From Combretum micranthum (taxonomy: Eukaryota > Streptophyta > Magnoliopsida > Myrtales > Combretaceae): a stretch of 64,000 nucleotides of DNA. Under the pieces are notes generated by a model. That model saw only the letters and a program-made list of their open reading frames with translations. It was not told where the DNA came from and did no database searches. The stretch covers positions 62,001 through 126,000 of the forward strand of contig JAMXBD010001194.1 of NCBI GenBank assembly GCA_024138025.1, written 5' to 3'. Positions 55,481-64,000 of the stretch are shown here, piece after piece; positions within the stretch are counted from its first letter, which is position 1; every line of letters starts with the position of its first letter. A program made the translations under genes and the position numbers.

Positions 55481-58400
55481 TGTAAACCCCTAAAGTTTTG
55501 TGATCAATTAAGCTTAAACCCTAATTAAAAAGTCAACCGGAATCCTAAAGTCAATAAAACCCTTGTCAGATGTAACCGTTCAAGTCCGGCATTCCCGTTT
55601 AAGCAACCCTAAGAAAGTAAGTAAGAGATTAGTATGTAGAATAGTTCGTAATAACCTGAGAAAGCTTAAAAATATCATATTAGTTAAACCGCGATTCGTT
55701 TTGAGCACGATCAGATACAGCTTTCGAAAAATGTGTCGCGGGGCTCAGATTAGTAAAAATATTCCAAATATACCGTTAGACTCGTAAAAATATAAGGTTT
55801 TCAAAAATATTAGTTTCATAATTTTTCGGTAACTAAGAATATCATATATCGTAAATATACGCGTATGTTTTTACTACCGGTACTTAAATTGTCATGTTTA
55901 TTTTACATTACACTATTTACTACAATTTTACACTATTTATCTATCTCTACTTTTTCTTACAACCTACTCTTACAAACCATACCTCTACTTTCTTACAATT
56001 TTCATTTCTGATACAACTTCACATCTTTCATATCTTACTTTTCATTAACAAAAATACAAAAAAATAAAATTTTCTCTTCCTCCCCTACATGATTTGCGCC
56101 GACCCCCCCTCTCTCCTCTCCTCAATTTTTTTTCTTTTTCAATTATTTAATTAACACAAATTTCCTCCCACATTTTCCTATAAATACCCCCTCTTCCTTC
56201 CACTTCCTTCACACCTTCCATACACTAAAATTACTCTCTCAAAATTCTATAAGAATTCTCTCTCAAAGTTCTCTCAAGTTTAGTTTTCATAGGTAATATT
56301 TTTTCAAGTTTTCTTTATGTTCATTTACTTAGTATGAGCTTAGTGTGTGTTTTCTAAACCATGAAGGTTAAAGAAAGTAACAATAAGTTCATACTTCGTT
56401 TTTGTTCATGAATCTAATTTCTTTTATATTGCTTATATATATATATATATTAACTAAATATATCTATGTAGCTATATATATCTTTTAGAGCATATAAACT
56501 CTTTTGTTTTGCAATTTATTTACTATCTTGCAATTTATTTACTTTCATATTGTTTTTAAGACTAGTCTTTCTAGTCTTAGACTTGTCCTCATCAAATCAA
56601 AACGTTTTCTTTTTCTTTTTGGGACTAGTCTATTCTTAGTCCTGGGATACCTTGATGAAGCTAAGGTTCCAATACTTGATATATTCTTTACTAGTTTATT
56701 TCTTTAATTATTATGTCTTTCTTATGTTTTCATAATTTTATGATTCATATCCATAATCATGCATGAATATATTGATTTTGTCTCAATAAGATAAATGAGG
56801 AAAAGTTTTCTTAAAATAGAATTCTTCTCTAAAAATAAAGTAGGAAGTAAATTATCATAAAAACTTAGGAATTTATCTTAACAAACTTTTCTAAGAAATC
56901 TAGAGGAGTTCATAGGAATATTTATAATACATACATAATATGGAAAGAAATTCTTGAATAAACAAAAGTTTTACTAAACTCCACTTTTTCATCAAATACT
57001 AGTTTGAAAAACACCAAAAATAAATTCCTTTCATAAAAATAGAATGATCTTAAGAAATAAGGAAATTATTTCTATAAACATAGGATTGTTATTACTTTCA
57101 AAAAGTGTTAGAAACTAAGCTTAGAAAATAAAAATAATTCTTTGGAAATTTAAAAAAACTGAGGAAATGAAATTAAGGAAAAGAAAAAAAAAACTCACTT
57201 AAAATAACTTGAGATATTCTCTAAAATAAGAGGAATTTTCAAAAGTTTCACTTTTCTAAAATCTTTAGAAGACTTAACTTTTACCAAAAATTCATGGTTT
57301 GAGACAACTTTATTAATTTCATATATTTGATATGAGTCAATAAAATAAATAATATATATATATATATATACATTTCAAAGGTTTTACAAACTATTATAAT
57401 ATCTATCTTTTTTATATGAGTTTTTGTTAAAAAGAAGGAATACAAGTTTTATGAAAATTCGTGGTGAATCTGATCACCACTATTTTGGAGCCTAAACTGC
57501 TTAATTTGATGAAATAGTTTTAGAAATGGATAAATCTTTTCGAGTAGGTAGAAAATGATATATAATATGCGAAATTCCGAGTTAAAATGAGCAAGTTATG
57601 ACCATTTTAAGTTGGAATTTCCTTCAATCTGATTTTACCGCGAATTTAAAATAGGTTTAGAATATTCAAGGATAGAAATTCCATGAAAGACTCATTTTGG
57701 GTATTTCATCTTGTTTAGGTGAAGAAGGAACCGATATCGCTTTTCCGAAAGACTACTTCGACTAGGACCGATTATCATAGAGTGAGTTAATCCCTTACTA
57801 GTTACATTTCGTTGTTTGTGCTTGTAAGTAGTAGCACTAGGAAATAAGAAAAAGATAAATGAACAAATATTGTGTGATTTGGATTCATGATTGATTGAAT
57901 AAAAGTTATGAATATCGAAAGAGGAATTGATGAATAATTTATGTCCTCTTGTGTTGATATGATAAATATTGTTTTGATTGCTCTTAACTTGAATTCAATA
58001 TTAATTGATTAAACATATATTAAAAAAATCATTCATGCATATCATATTTGTGAGTCACATTTATTTTCACTACTATTCTTCGTGTGGGGAAACGAGGAGT
58101 TGTAGTGATGGATATAGGAGCCAGAAAGTCTACAGGGCAAGTAGGAGCCGAAAAATCTATAGGGTGAGTAGGAGCCAGTAAATCTGCAACTATTGATGGT
58201 CGTATGGGCCTGTAATTACCCAACCCTCGACATAGAAGGCGTAAAATCCATGCTACACATGGTTTCCGGTTAATCTTGTGTATTTTGTTTGCTCATGTGA
58301 TTGGTGCATTCTCATATGATTGTTTAAATACTCGTTTGATATATGGAAATGTTTTGTAGATGGGAGTTATCTCACTAAGCTAGTTTTGCTTATACCCCTA

Positions 58401-58851
58401 TAGCTTTTTGTTATAGTATGATTACCTATGGTTGGCATTAAGGAGTCCCGTTTGTCAGGTATGAGCTAAAGCTACTAGGAGTTTTTGGGAGAAGTTATAT
58501 ATATTTAGTTTTGAACATAGACTTCTAAGAAATATCTCTATAATAGACTCATGTTATAATTATGTATATTTTGTTAATGGTTTAGTAAAACAAGACTATT
58601 TAAGGTGGGGGAATGCCCTCAAGAAGTTGTAAGAGATTATTATTCCAATGAATATTCCATGTTTACTTATATAAGTTCTTTCATGCTTTTATTATCTACT
58701 TAAATGTAATACCCCTATGAGTCTCCTACTATATTGAAAGCATGTCTTGCATGTGATATCGAAGCTCCTGCATGACTAAGATTGTCATTCATTAGCTTTA
58801 ATATTATATGCGGCAGACTGCCATATTTAAGGTACCTTCCGGGGCGTGACA
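55481..58851 (+). mobile_element. Giant LTR 3 (solo LTR, 3.37 kb)
   Basis: TGTAAACCCC at the start and GGTACC...GCGTGACA at the end, flanked by GATAC. TATA box TATAAATA at 56179-56186; GCGAAATTCCGAGTTAAAAT near 57569; CACTAAGCTAGTTTTGCTTA near 58373. No coding domain; it interrupts a copia RNase H whose reading continues on both sides. Confidence 0.9.
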
Positions 58852-58856
58852 GATAC
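58852..58856 (+). repeat. Target-site duplication GATAC (right)
   Basis: Second copy of 55476-55480. Confidence 0.9.
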
Positions 58857-60600
58857 TCTGCCTCCATTGAAGAATGAGACAATATATGTTGTTTCTTAGT
58901 CTTCCAACAAATGGCAAAATTACCTAGTAGAATAAACCATTCGATAAGAGATCGTTGAGTCAAAAGGCAACCTGCCCAGTCTGAATTTCACCAAGCATAC
59001 AATTGTAAATCACAATTAGCACATAACAAAATTCCATGACCCAAATTACCTTTCAAATAATGCAACACGTGAAGTGCCGCATCCTAGTACTCTTGCATTG
59101 GCATCTTCATAAACTATGCAAGTATATACACACTATAAGAGAGTTTAAGTCTTGTAGCTAAAAGATAAACCAACTAACCTACGATAATGCTTTGCATCTA
59201 GAAGAGGTTTTCCACTAGTCAAGGGAAGATGATGGTTCTAATCTAAAGGAAAACCAATAGGTTTTGCTCCCAACAAACCTACTTCATAAATAATACCCAA
59301 TATATATTTCTATTAGCTTAGAAAAATACCAGTGTGATTTCGACCTACCTTAATCCCTAAAAAATATTTCAGAACCCTAAGATCTTTCATATAAAAACAT
59401 CTACTCAAATAGGCTTTGAAGGTCTGAATCCCAGTACCATCATTTCTCGAAATAATAAGATCATCAACATAGACCGATACATTGAGTTGCAAATTGTCAC
59501 ATTGTAAAGTAAAAAGAGAGTAGTTTAAATATGATTGATGAAAACCATACCATTTGAAAGCACTAGTCATCTTAGCAATCCAGCATCAAGGAGCTTGTTT
59601 CAACCCATACAACGATTTTTGGAGTCGGCAAACTTTGCTGGGTTCCCTAGAACGAAAGCTAAGAGGAAACTTCATATAGACTTCTTCCTTAAGGTTACCA
59701 TATAAGAATGCATTATGGATGTCCATTTCATGAAGTTCCCAATTTTTCACTGCTGCAACTAAAACGAAAGTGCGAACAGCCACCATTTTGGCTACAGGTG
59801 CAAAAGTTTCATTATAATCCAGCCCTTCAACTTGATTGTTCCCCAAAATCACAAGCCATGCTTTAAACCTCAATTGATCCATCAAAACTATACTTAATTT
59901 TATAAACCTACTTACAATCGATAGCCTTTTTTCCTGGAGGAAGTGTTTCCATGATCTAGGTGTCATTATTTTCTAACGCTCGTATATCTTGTTGAATTGG
60001 ATTTCTCCACCTTTCATTCTTCACAGCCTTAGAAAAGGTTTAAGGTTCAGCTCTTGTAGTAATAGCTGCAAAAAAAATTCGATTTTGTGTAGAAAAATTA
60101 TTACAGTTCACATAATGTGATATAGGATAGGGCATACCTAAGGAGTGTGATTGAGAAAATGAACTCGTAGAGAGGCTTAGTTACACACAGTATTTGTCAT
60201 AAAGTTTTGCAAACAAGTGGATAGCACTTTATTTTGATGTCCACGACCCAAAGGCCTCATTTTCAACTTCTTTTGCAAAAATCCCAGCCCTTAACCACCC
60301 CACCCCCCCTCCCCCCCAACACACACACTTACTTCATTATTCTCACATCCCACATCACTATTCAATACTTCCTCAAGAACAATATAGCCATCAACCTGTG
60401 CAAATTGCTCATTCTTCTGAGACACATGATTTTGTCTCACAATAGCTACATCACCATCTTCATCCTCACCACACCAATTCTCCATACCACCAGGTCTATC
60501 ATTATGTTTTGTCAAGTAAAGAAACTCACTCTCATAAAACACTACATCCCTTGAACTAAGAATACACCAAACTTTAAGTCATACACTAAAAAAACCAAAC
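58857..60600 (-). pseudogene. Copia integrase end, reverse transcriptase and RNase H (right piece)
   Basis: Minus strand, high to low. At 60570-60291 is the integrase C-terminus with SSRDVVFYESEFLY. Reverse transcriptase at 59966-59586 reads LDYNETFAPVAKMVAVRTF, WELHEMDIHNAFLYGNLKEE and LQKSLYGLKQAP, then a stop. At 59570-59313 are VSVYVDDLIISRND (polymerase YVDD) and LKYFLGIKVGR. The connection region follows (GLLGAKPIGFPLD), then RNase H start at 58963 (QRSLIEWFILLGNFAICWKT, SHSSMEAEYLS), where giant LTR 3 cuts in. Stops and shifts inactivate it. The 5' half (gag, protease, integrase core) is absent. Confidence 0.88.
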
Positions 60601-61939
60601 ATTTAATATACTAAATTAAATTGTTTATATATATTTAATTGATGATTCGTGATTTAAATAGCTATAGTTAAGTTAATATAATTTAATTTGATGAAATGAT
60701 GAATTCTTAGTATAAGAAATTCTTGTAATTAAGGTATATGTGTGTTAATAAGATGATAGTAATATATAAGTTTGTTGAATTGCATTAAATTAAGTGTATG
60801 AGTGTTTAAATGAAACCTTAGCATTTTTTTTAAGCCCCAAAGGCAAGCCCAAGACCAATCAATTTAATTAATACAAGCTCACATACATTCTATAGCCCAA
60901 GCCCATGTTCTATCACCTTCCAAATCCTTCTAAATGCCCCAAAAGTCAAAAGAAGCTAACAAATATGACAATCCAAAAAGAGACCCTACTTCCATCGTCT
61001 CTCTCTCCATTTTCATCATCTTTTCAATTTTAACAAGCTCAAATTTCTTTCTAAATCTTCACTTTTCCAAGATCCTTAGTAAAGAACTAGCTTAAGGAAT
61101 AAGAATTTAACTAAGGAAGCGGAATAAAAGTTTAATTTATTTCAAATAGCTATAAGAGTAAGTAAAGTTAAAATTCTTGTTTGTTTTGGTTTAATTATGA
61201 TTTTGATTGATGTTAATATAGATGGTAGTAAGAGATTGATTTTTAAGATGAATAGACGATATACCAACATATATGTTGAACTAGGTATGTAAATGGATAT
61301 ATGCACCTTAGGTGTTTGATAAAATGATATATGAAATTTATGATGAGTTGTCGCATATATTGATGTTGATAGTGATATATGAGTAAGATTTGAATGATTA
61401 GAGTGATAACAGGGTTCCACAAGCATGAATGATAGATTTATGTTTTCTAATTAAATTTGTTGTACATATTCATGTGAAATAAGCACAAGAGTGCAAGAGA
61501 GATTGATGATGTTTGATATTGTGTTAATAAGTTAGTTTTGATATGTTATTACAAGTGCATAAAGGCTAAGTAAAGTTGTTAGAGGGTATATAACTTGAAA
61601 AATTTCGAAACAAGTACCATAGGACATTTACCTTGTTCATCATGGGCATAATCGAGGTCGTTATCCCCTCAGACTTGTATTTCCCTATCGATCACGACCG
61701 TTATTAAGCCACTGACCTTCTTTGAGTGTTGTCAAAAGCTCGGTATAGCGCAAATTACGGCCGTTGTAAGGGACATTATCTCCTTGGTTTTTGAAAAAAA
61801 ATTTATAAAGCTTATAATGGGCATATTCTTCATCATGGTCTATATCACGGCCGTGATAGTGAGCATTATCTCCTATTACGGTTGTGGCAAGGCCAATTGT
61901 TTTTGATGATTGCCTTCAAGTGTAGTTTTAAATTTATAA
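60601..61939. other. Unassigned repeat-like DNA with ACGGCCGT words
   Basis: No gene is supported. Between 61630 and 61885 variants of TCACGACCGTTAT, TTACGGCCGTTGT and TCACGGCCGTGATAG recur together with GACATTATCTCC/GAGCATTATCTCC. This resembles an LTR upstream region; boundaries are unknown. Confidence 0.4.
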
Positions 61940-63427
61940 AATCCCGTTCTTAATTCACTATAAAGGCAATAGGCAGTGTACCTATCGATTGCAGAATAGA
62001 ATTAATACGGGTGTCGTCCTCTAGGATCTGGATATCAAGTACTAGTATTACCGTTTCTCTACTATGTAACCGATAATTTTGATGATTACTATTTTATCTA
62101 ATTTACTTTAAAATACTATTAACACAACTTCCAATAACCAAACAAGATTCAATAAGGTCTAATAATCCAGGTTTTGTCTTACTTTCAATTTATCATGTGA
62201 ATCATTGACAATCTTTATTAGATAATTTAGATTAGTTCTTAAGCTATAGAGTTCCTTGAGCAAATTATCAATTCTTTCGAATCTAACAATTTATCTAAAC
62301 CTAGATTAATCGATTAGGATGTCTCCTCAATCAATAGCAACCTAAATTTGCATTAATAACATGAACTCTTAAAATAGAAGATTCTTGCTATTCTATGTCT
62401 AGAATTACAAACAAATCTCTTCAATTTCATATATCAATTCATAAAAGTAATTTTCAATTAACTTAATGAAATTCATGCATAAATCTGTATTTCCGGACAT
62501 ACAAACTTAAGAACGGTTAACAAACATGCAATTGAACAAAAGAACTTCATTAATTCATTAAGAACAAAGTCTCAACACATGATAAATATGAAATTCGACA
62601 AAACCCAGATCTGAAAAACTACTCCTTCATAGTAATTAATAGTAATACATGAAATTCAACATAGAAATTCGAACTCATGATACTACCCGAAAGGATTATA
62701 GCTCAAAGTGTCGGATCTTCAATCCTTGATGATCTTGATTTGTTATTGGAATCTCCAGAACTTCCTTCTCCTTTGAAAACTCTCGTTATCAAAATCTTCT
62801 CTTCTTTTTCTTCCACCATCTCCTTTTTATAATCATCTTCAATTGAATGGAATTAATTGCTCTTGATGAGGAGAGATGAAAGGTTTTGGAGGTTATGAGT
62901 CTTTTGGCCCTTCAAGTAACGCTCCTTCCATAACCGAAATAAACGTTTTTGTCTTAAAATGGAGGTTACTGTAGTTAAAAAGTCGTTTTCTCATTGAATG
63001 ACTTTTTATTAAATCAACAGGGCGGGTGACAGGTCATGTCTCACAAATGTCCTTTGCAAAGTTCAATTTCCAGGTTGACATGGTGAGAGACAGGTCATGT
63101 CTTGCAAATGTCTTTTGCAAAGTTCAATTTCCAGGTTGACATGGTGAGACAGGTCATGTCTTGCAAATGTCTTTCAAAAGCTTGATTTTCATTCTTTAAT
63201 TTTGCTTCCTCCTTGCAATGGTTGAAAAACATAGCTTGATCTTGTCATTTTGAGTTCTTCTTAATCCAAAATTTGCATTTTTGACCCGTCTTTGCTTTCC
63301 TTGAAAAATATTTCCTTTAAAGACCTGAAAGCATACATTAATGTTTTGAAGTGCCAAATTCTTAATAAAAATGATCAATAAAGGTTCATTTTGGCATTCA
63401 CAAAATATGAATAAATTTGGTTTATCA
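61940..63427 (-). mobile_element. 3' LTR of the right-edge Ty3 element
   Basis: The minus strand begins TGATAAACCAAA at 63427, directly after a polypurine tract, and runs to roughly 61940, where TCGTCCTCTAGGATC (62014) corresponds to the CGTTCCACGAGG block of the LTR at 1555-3221. The left boundary is approximate. The element interior lies beyond the window. Confidence 0.65.
63028..63180. repeat. Short tandem repeat, about 60-bp unit, 2.5 copies
   Basis: GACAGGTCATGTCT starts units at 63028, 63089 and 63148, each followed by GCAAATGTC; the first two continue through TTTGCAAAGTTCAATTTCC and AGGTTGACATGG. Inside the Ty3 LTR. Confidence 0.9.
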
Positions 63428-63470
63428 AATTCCCCCACACTTGAGTTTTTGCTTGTCCTCAAGCAAACAA
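63428..63470 (-). other. Polypurine tract of the right-edge Ty3 element
   Basis: The minus strand reads GCTTGAGGACAAGCAAAAAC followed by TCAAGTGTGGGGGAAT, the intact form of the block found decayed at 17235 and 26579. Confidence 0.85.
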
Positions 63471-64000
63471 TTAAAATCCATCATCAAATATACTCAAAAA
63501 TTTTCATAAGTTAAACATAGCATTCATTTTTATTATAGTAACTTGCTTTTATACCTACTGCTCAAATCTATTATTTAAATGTAATTGGCATACTTTAATC
63601 AAAATTCTAAGGCTAATCCAGGTAAGTTAAACTTTACCCTCACCAATTAAAAATAGCTTCCAAAGTCACAAAATAAACACAAAGTCAAACAATAGCAAAA
63701 GAGACCTAGTTATACTTCACCACTTTTTAACAAATATATAAACCTTCAACTATTTTTCTAAGCACAATAATCTAAAGTGAAAGTAATTGTATCTGTTCTT
63801 CCCCTGGATTTTCTCCCTTTAATTAAAAATCTCTTTAAAAATTTTTAGCTTTCAGAGGGACGGGTTTTTGCCCGCTTCTTTTCCTTTTCCTCTGGACAGG
63901 GTGTAGCCTGCATCTTTTCAGCTCTCTTTTTCAAGTTCATCTAATGAACTTTTGCCTTTTCGCCCTTCTCGTTATAGTGAGTTCATCGAGTCGGCACATC
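63471..64000 (-). other. 3' untranslated part of the right-edge Ty3 element
   Basis: No coding motif seen. By position it lies between the integrase (outside the window) and the polypurine tract. Confidence 0.45.

Noticed and set aside
42364..58851. LTR 1 and LTR 2, or LTR 2 and LTR 3, as the two ends of one element
   Set aside because: LTR 2 and LTR 3 each have their own private 5-bp duplication, and the DNA between them is other elements, not chromovirus gag-pol.
60234..60554. 106-codon plus-strand open frame rich in Thr and Pro
   Set aside because: The opposite strand carries the copia integrase C-terminus (RDVVFYE motif).

Overview
This is nuclear DNA from a flowering plant, most likely a eudicot. 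It is AT-rich, its only host genes have spliced introns with GT/AG borders, and nearly everything else is decayed plant LTR retrotransposon (Ty3 and copia types) or LINE sequence. The species cannot be named from the sequence. No CRISPR array, operon or rRNA was seen. All calls come from reading by eye; exon borders and target-site duplications were read directly, and other boundaries are approximate.

Host genes (about 3.4-15.8 kb): two tandem copies of a receptor-like kinase with a glycoside hydrolase 18 (class V chitinase-like) ectodomain, one transmembrane helix and an RD-type Ser/Thr kinase (CHRK type). Each has seven matching exons. The GH18 fold is well kept, but the two acidic residues of the catalytic motif are replaced by Phe and Leu, which fits a chitin-sensing or decoy receptor rather than an enzyme. 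Each copy is also broken by 1-2 base deletions, three in copy 1 and four in copy 2, all at different places. I found no exonic stop that is not explained by one of these. Either both copies are young pseudogenes or the assembly has small indel errors.

Left edge (1-3.2 kb): the gag end, primer-binding region and 5' LTR of a minus-strand Ty3 (Athila/Tat-like) element.

15.9-28.6 kb: a minus-strand Ty3 pol with its 3' LTR, cut by a solo LTR (TSD CATAC) and by a second, plus-strand gag-protease-only element. That element carries an internal 265-bp tandem duplication and a 695-bp solo LTR (TSD ATTTG), and its polypurine tract is followed by an LTR in the inverted orientation. A LINE ORF1 fragment follows.

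28.6-39.4 kb: unassigned repeat-like DNA, a minus-strand copia element whose LTR has a polypurine tract on one side and a primer-binding site on the other, then a LINE reverse transcriptase/RNase H remnant ending in poly(A).

41.4-60.6 kb: a nest of elements that can be ordered by target-site duplications. A chromovirus integrase remnant runs into a 3.9-kb LTR. Two related solo LTRs (3.43 kb, TSD AGTAG; 3.37 kb, TSD GATAC) lie downstream. The first sits inside another solo-LTR-like insertion (TSD GAGAA), and that insertion and the second giant LTR both interrupt the RNase H region of one minus-strand copia element, 79 bp apart.

60.6-64 kb: unassigned repeat DNA, then the 3' LTR and polypurine tract of a minus-strand Ty3 element that continues beyond the window.
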